Source: Mycobacterium cookii (GTDB taxonomy: Bacteria > Actinomycetota > Actinomycetes > Mycobacteriales > Mycobacteriaceae). Taken from it: 64,000 nt of DNA. A model generated the notes under the pieces. The model had not been told where the DNA came from. It searched no databases and worked only from the letters and a program-made list of their open reading frames with translations. The first letter of the stretch is position 1. Each line of letters starts with the position of its first letter. Of this stretch, positions 27,197-35,962 are shown piece by piece. Location of the stretch: assembly GCF_010727945.1 (NCBI RefSeq), contig NZ_AP022569.1, forward strand, positions 1 through 64,000. The letters are read 5' to 3'. Position numbers and translations under genes: made by a program.

Positions 27197-28117
27197 TCAG
27201 ATCCGGCCGGCGGGGAACATCGTCTTGACCGCCTGGGTGATGGTGTCGCGTGCGGTGGCGTCATCGGCAGGCTGTAGTGACTCGATCACCATCACGTAGC
27301 GCCGGTCGGCCCCGATGATCCCGGTGGACAGGTGCATCCAGCTGCTGCCGTCCATGCAGCACATCCAGCCCTGTTTGACCGCGACCGGTTCGGCGTAGAG
27401 CGCGTCGGGGATGCCGAACCGCTGTGGATAGCCGTCGGCCCCGGTGGCGGTCGACCCGGCGAGGTCATCGACGATGATCTCCGCGCGATCGCCGGGCAGC
27501 CCACCCGACCCGTCGAGCAGCCTGTCGTAGTAGTGCACCAGATCCGATGCCGAGCTGATCGTGTTCCACCACAGGCCGTCGCCGGGCGGAACCGTGGACG
27601 TCAACCGGTAACGGGCCGCGACCGCGGTGATCATGTCGCCGCCCCGGGCGGCCCAGAACGTCTCCGCGGCGCCGTCGTCGGAGGACCGCAGCATGCTGTC
27701 CAGCGCCTTGCGGTCGGCCGGCGAGAGCGCGCCGTCGCCGGCCGACCCGCGCGACAGCACATCGTCGGCGATGAAGAGTTTCGCCACCGACGCGATCGCG
27801 GCCAACTGGTCATTGCCGCTCGACAACAGCTGCTTGGTCGTCCGGTCCAGCACCGCGACCGAGATGGTGGCGCCGTTGGCGGCGGCGTCGTTGGTCGCGT
27901 GGGCAATCCGGTCCGCCAACCCGGCGAACGCAGTGGCCCCAGACGGCGACTCCGGTGCCTCAGAACCGCGAATCGACGGCGCCGGGTCGCCAGGCGCGCC
28001 GGAAACCTTTGCTTCGCAGCCGGTCGACGACAGCGCCAGAATGGCCGCGGCGACCACGGCGGCCAGCGGTGACCGTAGCCGCTCGCCGCTGGTCAGACCG
28101 TCGAAACGCATTGTCAT
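27197..28117 (-). CDS. lppW: Lipoprotein LppW, serine-hydrolase/beta-lactamase fold
   Basis: 306 residues, Rv2905 homologue. A lipoprotein signal peptide ends at Cys34 (lipobox S-T-G-C after 'AAVVAAAILAL'). The mature part has a possible S-x-x-K motif in 'IASVAKLFIADD' and looks like a penicillin-binding-type fold. The other catalytic motifs are not clear, so it may be non-catalytic. Alternative starts lie at 28126 and 28111. It stands on the opposite strand inside the ribosomal block, as in M. tuberculosis. Confidence 0.8.
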   Translation of the reverse strand: MTMRFDGLTSGERLRSPLAAVVAAAILALSSTGCEAKVSGAPGDPAPSIRGSEAPESPSGATAFAGLADRIAHATNDAAANGATISVAVLDRTTKQLLSSGNDQLAAIASVAKLFIADDVLSRGSAGDGALSPADRKALDSMLRSSDDGAAETFWAARGGDMITAVAARYRLTSTVPPGDGLWWNTISSASDLVHYYDRLLDGSGGLPGDRAEIIVDDLAGSTATGADGYPQRFGIPDALYAEPVAVKQGWMCCMDGSSWMHLSTGIIGADRRYVMVIESLQPADDATARDTITQAVKTMFPAGRI

Positions 28118-28191
28118 GTGTACCATCGGCCCACGTCGCGGTGGGTCAGGCGACGGCGGCGATTCGCCGTGATTTCGCTGCGTGGTCCCGA

Positions 28192-28202
28192 TCTGGCACA
28201 AT
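28192..28202 (+). promoter_or_regulatory. rplS promoter core TCTGGCACAAT
   Basis: Identical to the motif before rpsP (25036). A TTCGCT at 28174-28179 gives a 17-nt spacing to the CACAAT -10. The leader to the rplS ATG would be about 150 nt, long enough for feedback control. Confidence 0.55.
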
Positions 28203-28358
28203 TGACCAGTTGTCTCCAGCGGTGGCCGGCCGGACGGTCGCCCCCGCCCAGCGCGAGACGCCCAGCTGCCCGAATCCATCGGCTCGGTTGACTGCCCACC
28301 CGTCCACTGCGGGGGAGCGTCGACACGCAGCCGCGACTGCAAGGAAGTGTCTGCCGAA

Positions 28359-28700
28359 ATGAACACGCTGGACTTCGTCGACAAGACGTCGCTGCGCGAC
28401 GACCTCCCGGCCTTCAGCCCCGGCGACACGATCAACGTGCACGTCAAGGTCATCGAGGGCGCCAAGGAACGCATCCAGGTGTTCAAGGGTGTGGTGCTGC
28501 GCCGCCAGGGTGGCGGGGTCCGTGAGACCTTCACCGTCCGCAAGGAGAGCTACGGCGTCGGCGTCGAGCGGACCTTCCCGGTGCATTCGCCCAACATCGA
28601 CCACATCGACGTCGTGACTCGTGGTGACGTCCGGCGTGCCAAGCTCTACTACCTGCGTGAGCTGCGTGGCAAGAAGGCCAAAATCAAGGAGAAGCGCTGA
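28359..28700 (+). CDS. rplS: 50S ribosomal protein L19
   Basis: 113 residues, exactly the M. tuberculosis length (Rv2904c). The sequence '[44 protein letters not shown]' in part and the end '[16 protein letters not shown]' are diagnostic. ATG 28359 is chosen over GTG 28347 because it gives the family N-terminus and keeps AAGGAAG (28341-28347) at a usable distance. It is followed by lepB with its own leaderless promoter. Confidence 0.95.
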   Translation: MNTLDFVDKTSLRDDLPAFSPGDTINVHVKVIEGAKERIQVFKGVVLRRQGGGVRETFTVRKESYGVGVERTFPVHSPNIDHIDVVTRGDVRRAKLYYLRELRGKKAKIKEKR

Positions 28701-28758
28701 TTTTGGCGCGGGTCGGCGATTCTGCGCCGGCCATCCCGAATAGCTCGGCGGCGCTGGC

Positions 28759-28764
28759 TACGCT
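28759..28764 (+). promoter_or_regulatory. -10 box TACGCT of a leaderless lepB transcript
   Basis: TACGCT (TANNNT) ends 6 nt before the lepB GTG at 28771. There is no ribosome site between, so transcription probably begins at the start codon. Confidence 0.6.
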
Positions 28765-28770
28765 GAAGCG

Positions 28771-29619
28771 GTGACTGACACGACCGACTCGCCTGAGGGT
28801 CAACCCGATTCCGATCCGGCCGAGCCAAACGTCGCGACAAGCCCTCCACCCGCGCCAGACGCCGACGAGGCTGACCACGCCGACAAGAAGCACGGGGCGT
28901 TGCGGGAAACCGTGATCCTGGCAGTCATCGCGCTGCTGCTCTACTACGTCATGTTGACGTTCGTGGCGCGGCCCTACCTGATCCCGTCGGAATCGATGGA
29001 ACCCACGCTGCACGGCTGCGCCGGCTGCGTCGGCGACCGGATCATGGTGGACAAGCTGACTTTTCACTTCACGACGCCGCACCCTGGTGACGTCATCGTG
29101 TTCAAGGGTCCGCCGCCGTGGAACATCGGCTACAAGTCGATCCGCTCGCACAACCCCGTGATCCGCGGGGTGCAGAACACACTGTCTTTCATCGGCTTCG
29201 TGCCGCCTGACGAGAACGACTTGGTCAAGCGCGTCATCGCCGTCGGTGGCCAAACCGTCCAGTGCCGCAACAACACCGGGCTGACCGTCGACGGCATGCG
29301 GTTGAAGGAGCCGTATCTGGATCCGGCCACGTTGAACGCCGACCCGACGGTCTACCCGTGCCTGGGTCCTGAGTTCGGTCCGGTCAACGTCCCGCAGGGC
29401 CGGTTGTGGGTGATGGGTGACAACCGGACCCATTCGGCGGACTCCCGCGCCCATTGCACCAGCACCCCGGCCGACGCGATGAACGGACTGCTGTGCACGG
29501 GCGATCCGATGGCCGGCACGGTGCCGGTGAGCAACGTCATCGGCAAGGCGAGGTTCATCGTGTGGCCGCCCTCGCGCTGGGGTGGTGTGCACGCGGTCAA
29601 TCCGCAGCAGAATCATTAG
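28771..29619 (+). CDS. lepB: Signal peptidase I
   Basis: 282 residues. An acidic, Pro-rich cytoplasmic N-terminus (1-45) is followed by one membrane segment (about 46-66) and the extracytoplasmic catalytic domain. The catalytic Ser75 is in 'IPSESMEPT' and the general-base Lys153 is in '[10 protein letters not shown]'; '[13 protein letters not shown]' is box E. It removes signal peptides from exported proteins. Rv2903c is the homologue. The Cys-rich insert '[10 protein letters not shown]' right after the active Ser is also seen in mycobacterial members. Confidence 0.95.
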   Translation: MTDTTDSPEGQPDSDPAEPNVATSPPPAPDADEADHADKKHGALRETVILAVIALLLYYVMLTFVARPYLIPSESMEPTLHGCAGCVGDRIMVDKLTFHFTTPHPGDVIVFKGPPPWNIGYKSIRSHNPVIRGVQNTLSFIGFVPPDENDLVKRVIAVGGQTVQCRNNTGLTVDGMRLKEPYLDPATLNADPTVYPCLGPEFGPVNVPQGRLWVMGDNRTHSADSRAHCTSTPADAMNGLLCTGDPMAGTVPVSNVIGKARFIVWPPSRWGGVHAVNPQQNH

Positions 29620-29621
29620 GC

Positions 29622-30389
29622 ATGGCCACCACCTGGCCGCCACGGGCGGTGATCCGCAAAGCCTCTGGCCTGCGCACCCTGGAGTCGGCGCTGTATCGCA
29701 GCGGCCTGGGCCCAGTGGCCGGGGTCGACGAGGTCGGCCGTGGCGCCTGCGCCGGGCCGCTGGTGGTCGCGGCCTGCGTACTCGGCCCGGGACGCTTGGA
29801 AAGCCTTGCTGCTCTGGATGATTCGAAGAAGCTGAACGAGAAGGTGCGGGAGAAGCTGTATCCGCTGATTCGCCGTTACGCGGTGGCCTACCACGTGGTG
29901 TTCATTCCGTCTGTGGAGGTCGACCGGCGCGGTGTGCACGTGGCGAACATCGAGGGGATGCGACGAGCGGTGGCGGGGCTGCCGGTGCGGCCCGGCTATG
30001 TGCTCAGCGACGGGTTCCGGGTGCCGGGGTTGCCGGTGCCCTCACTGCCGGTGATCGGCGGCGACGCCGCCGCGGCGTGCATCGCAGCGGCCAGCGTGCT
30101 GGCCAAGGTCAGCCGGGACCGGTTGATGGTGGCGATGGAAGCCGACCATCCCGGCTACGGCTTCGCCGTCCACAAGGGCTACAGCACCGCGGCGCACTCG
30201 GCCGCTCTCAACGAGTTGGGCCCCTGCGCTGAGCACCGTCGGTCGTTCATCAACGTGCGCCGGGTTTCGGCCGGTTCGGGCAGCCGGGTGGTGGCCGACT
30301 GCGCACCGGATCGACACGATCTGAACGGGTGGGGAAAGATGGGAGCCCTGAACCAAGCATGGGATGTAGAAGGACGGCTGAGCCGATGA
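29622..30389 (+). CDS. rnhB: Ribonuclease HII
   Basis: 255 residues, cleaves RNA in RNA-DNA hybrids and single ribonucleotides in DNA. The active-site acids are in '[15 protein letters not shown]' (D-E-x-G-R-G), 'LSDGFRV' (Asp) and '[15 protein letters not shown]' (Asp); '[12 protein letters not shown]' is the substrate-binding loop. ATG 29622 starts 2 nt after lepB. The TGA overlaps the next ATG (ATGA). Confidence 0.9.
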   Translation: MATTWPPRAVIRKASGLRTLESALYRSGLGPVAGVDEVGRGACAGPLVVAACVLGPGRLESLAALDDSKKLNEKVREKLYPLIRRYAVAYHVVFIPSVEVDRRGVHVANIEGMRRAVAGLPVRPGYVLSDGFRVPGLPVPSLPVIGGDAAAACIAAASVLAKVSRDRLMVAMEADHPGYGFAVHKGYSTAAHSAALNELGPCAEHRRSFINVRRVSAGSGSRVVADCAPDRHDLNGWGKMGALNQAWDVEGRLSR

Positions 30390-30691
30390 GTGCCGAGGAT
30401 CTCGAGAAGTACGAAACCGAGATGGAGCTCTCGCTGTACCGCGAATACAAAGACATCGTGGGGCAGTTCAGCTACGTGGTGGAGACCGAGCGTCGCTTCT
30501 ACCTGGCCAACAGCGTCGAGATGGTGCCGCGTAACGCCGACGGCGAGGTGTACTTCGAACTGCGGCTGTCCGATGCCTGGGTGTGGGACATGTACCGGCC
30601 GGCCCGCTTCGTCAAGCAGGTGCGGGTGGTGACGTTCAAGGACGTCAACATCGAAGAGGTCGAGAAACCCGAGCTGCGGCTGCCCGAGTAG
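30386..30691 (+). CDS. DUF2469 protein
   Basis: 101 residues, homologue of Rv2901c, a conserved actinobacterial protein of unknown function. It begins '[42 protein letters not shown]' in part. It is always found next to rnhB. It is acidic, with no membrane segment or known motif. It is translationally coupled to rnhB (ATGA). In M. tuberculosis fdhF and fdhD follow; here an unrelated island begins. Confidence 0.85.
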   Translation: MSAEDLEKYETEMELSLYREYKDIVGQFSYVVETERRFYLANSVEMVPRNADGEVYFELRLSDAWVWDMYRPARFVKQVRVVTFKDVNIEEVEKPELRLPE

Positions 30692-30705
30692 ACCGGTCGG
30701 CGGCG

Positions 30706-31476
30706 CTACTGCTGGCCGAGCGACCGGCCGCTCTCGCCGAGGGACAACTTGCCGCGGCTGTCGATGACCGAGCGCGCAACATCGGCGAGCTTGATGTTCA
30801 GGTCCTGCGAATACCGGCGCAGCACGTTGAACGCCTCCTGCTCGTCCACGCCGTGCAGCATCATCAGCATGCCGACGGCTTTACCGATCTCGCGGTTGGA
30901 CAACAGTCCACGGCGCAGCGTGGAGACGTCCTCGCCGGAGGCGACCGCGTTGATCGCCACACTGGCGAACGATGCCAGCACGATGGCCTGCCCGGCGGCC
31001 TCGGTGTCGAAGACTCCTGCCGTGTCGCTGAATAGGTTCAGCGCACCGGTTTTGCGCTTATCGACCAGGATGCGGAAGCCCATCGCCCCGCGCACCGGCG
31101 TCTCGGCGACGAGCCGGGCCGCCAGGTGGGGCCATTCGTTCGGCGTCGTCAGGTCCGTTTCGATCTGCGGCGTTTCTTCCTCGATCGCGTCCACGCACGG
31201 TCCTTCGCCCGCCAGCCGTTCGAGGTCGTCGATCCGCTGCGCGATGCGGTCGCTGGCGCCGACGGTGACATATTGCCCGTCACGGCGGACCAGCAGGCTG
31301 GCGTGATCGCAGCCCGTCACGACCAGCGTCGCGGCCACACAGATGGCCGCGTATATCTGGCCGGCGTCCGAGCCCTGATAGATGATCTCGGCCAGCGCGG
31401 AGAACACCGTGGCAGGGTCTGCTGCCATCGGTCGCTTCGCGGAACTGGTGTCTGTCTCGTCTGCCACGTCGCCCAT
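30706..31476 (-). CDS. GAF-ANTAR antitermination regulator
   Basis: 256 residues. An N-terminal GAF sensor domain (about 22-165) has 'CDHASLLVRRDGQYVTVGASD' and 'GPCVDAIEEE', and a C-terminal ANTAR domain (about 172-232) has 'LLSNREIGKAVGMLMMLHGVDEQEAFNVLRRYS'. ANTAR domains bind twin-hexaloop RNA antiterminators in response to a signal. It is divergent from the first KimA-type gene with a 159-nt gap. Whether it controls the transporters is unknown. Confidence 0.85.
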   Translation of the reverse strand: MGDVADETDTSSAKRPMAADPATVFSALAEIIYQGSDAGQIYAAICVAATLVVTGCDHASLLVRRDGQYVTVGASDRIAQRIDDLERLAGEGPCVDAIEEETPQIETDLTTPNEWPHLAARLVAETPVRGAMGFRILVDKRKTGALNLFSDTAGVFDTEAAGQAIVLASFASVAINAVASGEDVSTLRRGLLSNREIGKAVGMLMMLHGVDEQEAFNVLRRYSQDLNIKLADVARSVIDSRGKLSLGESGRSLGQQ

Positions 31477-31558
31477 CTTTTCAAGCAGTTTCTGTCGTTG
31501 ACCACTGTATCGAGGTTCGGTTTCGCGGCTGCGACGAACTCCGGCAATTCGGGCGGCG

Positions 31559-31594
31559 TCAAGATCCCGTAAGCGGCCATCAAGATCCCGTAAG
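31559..31594. repeat. Two direct copies of TCAAGATCCCGTAAG
   Basis: The 15-mer occurs at 31559-31573 and 31580-31594, a 21-nt period (two helical turns), between the GAF-ANTAR gene and KimA copy 1. This spacing suits two proteins binding side by side on one DNA face. It may also be a slippage duplication. The second copy runs into GGAGG. Confidence 0.4.
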
Positions 31595-31635
31595 GAGGAA
31601 AGCGGGCGCCCCTGGTGGTCGGTTAAAAATGCCTG

Positions 31636-33645
31636 GTGACAGGTCCGGCTGGCGTAAACAAGATTGCGCCGTCATTCATTGACGTGTGGAAACGTGTTGT
31701 CCTCGGCAAGCCGATGATCAACGACGAGCTCGCGCACGAAAAACTGTCCAATCCGGTTGCGCTGGGCGCACTTTCACCAGATGCAATCTCCTCGACGGCC
31801 TATGGTCCCGAGCAGATCATGGTCGAGCTGCTGCCGGCGGCGGGCATGGCGGCGTTCGCGTTGTTGCTGCCGCTCACTGGCGTGATCCTGCTGATCCTGG
31901 TGCTGGTCGCTGCCTCGTATCGGCAAGTCGTGATGGCCTACACGCGAGCCGGCGGCTCCTACATCGTGGCCAGGGAGAACTTCGGGCCACGGGTGGCGCA
32001 GGTCGCGGCGGCAGCGCTGCTGATCGACTACGTCGTGACCGTGGCGATCCAGTGCGCGGCGGGCACGGTGGCGGTGGTCTCGGCGATCCCGGTGCTGGGT
32101 CCCTGGAGCCTGGAGATCACCGTCGGGGCCGTGGTGGTCTTCTGTTACGCCAACCTGCGCGGCCTGCGCGAGGCTGGCCGGACGTTCGCAGTACCGACGT
32201 ACTGGTTCATCGCGATGCTCGGGCTGATGGTCCTGGTCGGGATCGTGCGCGAGGTGTTCGGGAGCCTGCCGACCTACGACCCCACCCACCTCGACGGCGC
32301 GGTGCCGGTTCATCAGGGCAATGGGCTCGTGATGGGCGCGACGGTGCTGGTGATTCTGCGGGCGTTCGCCAACGGCGGCTCGTCGCTCACCGGTGTCGAG
32401 GCGATCTCCAACACGGTCAACCTCTTTCGCAGGCCCGAAGGCCTCAACGCGCGCCGCGTGCTGACGATCATGGCCTGGGTGCTGGGCCTGTTGTTGGCCG
32501 GTGTCGCCTGGCTGGCTTACGTGACCCACGCGACCCCGTATGTCGCGGGCTACCCGTCGATGCTGTCCGAGATAGGCCGCGCGGTCTTCGGCAACGGGCT
32601 GATCGGCAATGTCCTGTATTTCTCGCTGCAGGCCGCCAGCGCGGCGATTCTGTACAACGGCGCCAACACCAGCTTCAACGGCTTTCCGGCGTTGGCGCAC
32701 TTCGTCGCCGAGGACCAGTTTCTGCCGCGACCGCTGATGAAACGCGGGCATCGCCTGGTGTTCTCCAACGCGATCATCATGTTGACGGTTCTGGCGATCG
32801 TGCTGTTGCTGGCGACTGGTGGCTCGATCAACGCGCTGGTGCCGCTGTTCGCGATGGGCGTCTTCAGCGCGTTCTCGATGACCGGCTACGGCATGACCAA
32901 GCACTGGCTGACGCACCGCGGCGAGGGATGGCGTCGCAAGCTGGCCATCAACCTCTCGGCCGGAATCCTGTCGACGATCGTGGTGCTGATCTTCGCGATC
33001 GCGAAGTTCACCGAGGGCGCCTGGCTGATCGTCGTGGTCTTTCCCGCGCTGGTCTTCATCTTGATCCGGCTCAACCGCCAATACCGCGTTGAGGCTTCGG
33101 TGCTGGAGATGTCGATGGCCGACCTCCCTGACCTGAAGAGGCACGCGAACCACCGGGTGTTGGTCTTCGTCGATTCGGTGGACCTGGCCGAGGTGGAGGC
33201 GATGCGCTACGCCAAAGGACTGCACGCCGACGATCTGACCGCGATCCACTTCGTGTTGGACGAGGCTCGAGCCGCCCGCCTGCAGGTGCGCTGGCAGCGC
33301 TTCGGTTACGACACCCGGCTGCGGATGATCGACTGTAAAGACCGGCTGCTGAGCCGGGCCGCCGAGCGGCTGGTCGCGCAGGTCAGAGGCGATCATCCGG
33401 ACGCCACCATCACGGTGTTGTTGCCCCGCCGGATGTACTCGCCGTTGGCTGGACGACTGCTGCACGACCGCACCGCGGACGAGATCGCCCGGGTGGTCAG
33501 TCGTATCCCGGGCGCAAGCGCCCAGATTCTGGCGTACGACGTGGGGTCCCGGGTCGCGCGGGCGCTGCAAGGTTCGGAAGGCGACGGTCCGCACCGCGAG
33601 CCGGAATCCACTGGAAGGTCCCAAACCACCACTCCGGTGTTCTGA
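31636..33645 (+). CDS. KimA-type potassium importer, copy 1
   Basis: 669 residues, APC superfamily. It aligns by eye along its full length with B. subtilis KimA (YdaO): 'LGKPM', 'LSPDAISSTAYGPEQIMV', 'LLIDYVVTVAIQC', 'SSLTGVEAISN', 'GANTSFNGFPALAHFVAEDQFLPR'. Residues matching reported KimA K+ ligands are kept: Asp49, Tyr56, Asp131, Thr135, Thr252, Glu255. About 12 membrane segments come first, then a cytoplasmic C-terminal domain like that of KimA ('LPRRMYSPLAGRLLHDRTADEI'). KimA couples K+ uptake to H+ and is inhibited by c-di-AMP. Rv2690c is a single-copy relative in M. tuberculosis. GTG 31636. Confidence 0.8.
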   Translation: MTGPAGVNKIAPSFIDVWKRVVLGKPMINDELAHEKLSNPVALGALSPDAISSTAYGPEQIMVELLPAAGMAAFALLLPLTGVILLILVLVAASYRQVVMAYTRAGGSYIVARENFGPRVAQVAAAALLIDYVVTVAIQCAAGTVAVVSAIPVLGPWSLEITVGAVVVFCYANLRGLREAGRTFAVPTYWFIAMLGLMVLVGIVREVFGSLPTYDPTHLDGAVPVHQGNGLVMGATVLVILRAFANGGSSLTGVEAISNTVNLFRRPEGLNARRVLTIMAWVLGLLLAGVAWLAYVTHATPYVAGYPSMLSEIGRAVFGNGLIGNVLYFSLQAASAAILYNGANTSFNGFPALAHFVAEDQFLPRPLMKRGHRLVFSNAIIMLTVLAIVLLLATGGSINALVPLFAMGVFSAFSMTGYGMTKHWLTHRGEGWRRKLAINLSAGILSTIVVLIFAIAKFTEGAWLIVVVFPALVFILIRLNRQYRVEASVLEMSMADLPDLKRHANHRVLVFVDSVDLAEVEAMRYAKGLHADDLTAIHFVLDEARAARLQVRWQRFGYDTRLRMIDCKDRLLSRAAERLVAQVRGDHPDATITVLLPRRMYSPLAGRLLHDRTADEIARVVSRIPGASAQILAYDVGSRVARALQGSEGDGPHREPESTGRSQTTTPVF

Positions 33646-33710
33646 CCGCTCGCTGAGTCGGTGCAGGTCGACGTTGATAATCAGCTGAGAATCCGTACGC
33701 GTTCCACCTA

Positions 33711-33760
33711 GTTGGGCAACCCAACCTCAAGTAGACCCGCTAACGTTCACGGGCGTAAGT
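33711..33760 (+). promoter_or_regulatory. Conserved leader before KimA copy 2
   Basis: The hairpin GTTGGG-CAA-CCCAAC (33711-33725) is followed by CGCTAACGTTC and GGGCGTAAGT (33738-33760). The same order, with small gaps, lies before copy 3 (35894-35940). Shared control by a protein or RNA element is likely. It does not match a ydaO-type c-di-AMP riboswitch that I can recognise. Confidence 0.45.
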
Positions 33761-33805
33761 TTTGCGTAAGTATTGCGAACGTAGAGGGCGGGGAAAAGCG
33801 CAATC

Positions 33806-35779
33806 GTGGTAGAGGACGCTGAGCACACGGTCCCGTTGACATTCATCGACGGCTGGAAACGGTTTTTCCTGGGTAAGCCACTGATCAACGACGATCTCGA
33901 GCACGAAAGCCTGTCGAATCCCATCGCGCTCGGGGCACTTTCGCCAGACGCGGTGTCGTCGACCGCATATGGTCCCGAGCAGATCTTGATCGAACTGCTG
34001 CCGGCCGCCGGATTGGCCGCGTTCACGCTGATCCTGCCGCTGGGTGCCGTCATCCTGTTGATCCTGGCGTTGGTCACCGCGTCGTACCGGCAGGTTGTGA
34101 TGGTCTACACCCAGCGTGGTGGCTCATATGTGGTGGCGCGGGCGAATTTCGGCCCGAAGATCGCGCAGCTTTCCTCGGCGGCCCTGCTGATCGACTACGT
34201 GGTGACGGTGGCCATCCAATGCTCGGCGGGCACGGTAGCGGTGGTCTCCGCAGTGCCCAGTCTGGGCCCGTATCACCTGGAGATCACCGTGGGAGCGTTG
34301 CTGCTGCTCTCGTTCGGCAATCTGCGCGGCATGAAGGAGGCCGGCCGGCTCTTCGCCGTCCCCGTGTATGCCTTCGCGACGATGATGACAGCATTGATCG
34401 TTACCGGTGTGGTCCGCGAAATCTTCGGGGGCTTAACGAAATACGATCCGGAACACATCGTTGGGGCGGTGCCCGTTCACCAAGGCAACGGCTTCGTGAT
34501 GGGCGCTACGGTTTTGATCCTGCTGCGCTCGTTCGCCAACGGTGGCACATCTCTGACCGGGGTCGAGGCGATCGCCGACGCGGTCAATGTGTTCCGCCAA
34601 CCGCAGGGCCCGAACGCCCGCAAGGCGCTGACCATGATGGCGTGCCTGCTCGGTTTCCTGTTGTTCGGCGTCATTTGGCTGGCCCACGTGACCCATGCGA
34701 CGCCCTACGCCGCGGGATACCCGTCGATGCTGTCCGAGATCGCCCGAGCGGTCTTCGGCACCGGGACCATCGGCAACATCCTGTTCGTATTGCTGCAGGC
34801 CGCGAGTGCGGCGATCCTCTTCTTCGGCGCCAACACCAGCTTCAACGGCTTCCCGGCGCTGACGAGCTTTGTCGCGGAGGACAGCTTCTTGCCGCGGCCG
34901 ATGATGAAGCGCGGCCATCGACTGGTGTTCTCCAACGCCATCCTGGTGCTCACGGCGGCATCGACAACTCTGGTCATTCTGACCGATGGCTCGGTCGACG
35001 CCGTCGTGCCGTTGTACGCGATGGGCGTCTTCATGGGCTTCTCGATCTGCGGGTACGGCATGACGAAATATCATCTTGGCCATCGCAATCCGGGCTGGCG
35101 CCGCAAGCTGGCGATCAACTTGTCGGCGGCGATCCTGGCCACGATGGTGGTGTTGATTTTCGCGATCGCGAAGTTCACCGAGGGTGCGTGGCTGGTGGTC
35201 GTGGTCTTCCCGATCCTGGTGTTCGCGCTGATGCGGCTCAACCGCCAATACCGTGCTGAGAGTTCGGTTTTGGAGATGACGCGCGCCGAAGGTGCCGGGC
35301 TGGACAAGCACGACCGGCATCGGGTCTTCGTGTTCGTGGACCACTTCGACTTCGCGACGATCGAGGCTCTGCACTACGCCAGTGGGCTGCATGCCGAAAA
35401 GCTCAGCGCGGTGCACTTCGTGATCGACGCGCTGCACGCATCGCGCCTGCAGCAACGCTGGGCGCACTTCGAGGAAGACCTGCCGCTGCGGATGGTCGAG
35501 TGTCCGGATCGCAATCTCAGCCGCGCGGCTCAGGAACTCGTGTGTGAGGAGATCAGCGACCACCCGGGCACCAAGGTGACGGTGCTGCTGCCGCGCCGTA
35601 CGTACGCGCCGCTCGTGGGTCGCCTGCTGCACGACCGCACCGCCGACCGGATGGCGGGTGCCATCAGCCGGGTCGAGGGCGCGACGGCGCAGATCGTCGC
35701 CTACGACGTCGGATCCCGGATCGCGCAGGCCGGTGCGATGGCCCGCACCGAGAAGGACAAGGCGCCCGTAACAAGTTGA
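33806..35779 (+). CDS. KimA-type potassium importer, copy 2
   Basis: 657 residues. It is very similar to copy 3 and less so to copy 1. The same K+ site motifs are present ('LSPDAVSSTAYGPEQILIELL', 'ALLIDYVVTVAIQCSAG', 'GTSLTGVEAIADAVNVF'). The C-terminal cytosolic domain ends 'RTYAPLVGRLLHDRTADRMAG'. GTG 33806 gives 'VEDAEHTVPLTFIDGWKRFFLGKPLI'; no strong ribosome site is seen. The gene lies 160 nt after copy 1, with its own leader. It would import K+ by proton symport if it acts like KimA. Confidence 0.8.
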   Translation: MVEDAEHTVPLTFIDGWKRFFLGKPLINDDLEHESLSNPIALGALSPDAVSSTAYGPEQILIELLPAAGLAAFTLILPLGAVILLILALVTASYRQVVMVYTQRGGSYVVARANFGPKIAQLSSAALLIDYVVTVAIQCSAGTVAVVSAVPSLGPYHLEITVGALLLLSFGNLRGMKEAGRLFAVPVYAFATMMTALIVTGVVREIFGGLTKYDPEHIVGAVPVHQGNGFVMGATVLILLRSFANGGTSLTGVEAIADAVNVFRQPQGPNARKALTMMACLLGFLLFGVIWLAHVTHATPYAAGYPSMLSEIARAVFGTGTIGNILFVLLQAASAAILFFGANTSFNGFPALTSFVAEDSFLPRPMMKRGHRLVFSNAILVLTAASTTLVILTDGSVDAVVPLYAMGVFMGFSICGYGMTKYHLGHRNPGWRRKLAINLSAAILATMVVLIFAIAKFTEGAWLVVVVFPILVFALMRLNRQYRAESSVLEMTRAEGAGLDKHDRHRVFVFVDHFDFATIEALHYASGLHAEKLSAVHFVIDALHASRLQQRWAHFEEDLPLRMVECPDRNLSRAAQELVCEEISDHPGTKVTVLLPRRTYAPLVGRLLHDRTADRMAGAISRVEGATAQIVAYDVGSRIAQAGAMARTEKDKAPVTS

Positions 35780-35893
35780 CGGAGCCGCCAGTGCGATGAC
35801 TGGCCGTCATCGCAGGCCACCGGGTTGGGGCACGGCGTCACAACTCGGCCAAGAATGTTAATTGGCTGTGAATCGACGCTGCTTAGACGTTCT

Positions 35894-35940
35894 TTGGTAA
35901 CCCAATCCCCGGTATAGACGCTAACGTTCGCGGCGTAAGT
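35894..35940 (+). promoter_or_regulatory. Conserved leader before KimA copy 3
   Basis: TTGG-TAAC-CCAA (35894-35905) is followed by TAGACGCTAACGTTCGCGG and GCGTAAGT (35914-35940). It matches the leader of copy 2 in order and most bases, although the intergenic sequence around it has diverged. Confidence 0.45.
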
Positions 35941-35962
35941 ATGGGCGGTGAGGAGCACCACT

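Noticed and set aside
33646..33805. ydaO-type c-di-AMP riboswitch before a KimA gene
   Set aside because: The leader is short and I could not match the long, pseudo-symmetrical ydaO consensus. A covariance-model search would decide; a significant hit would reverse this.
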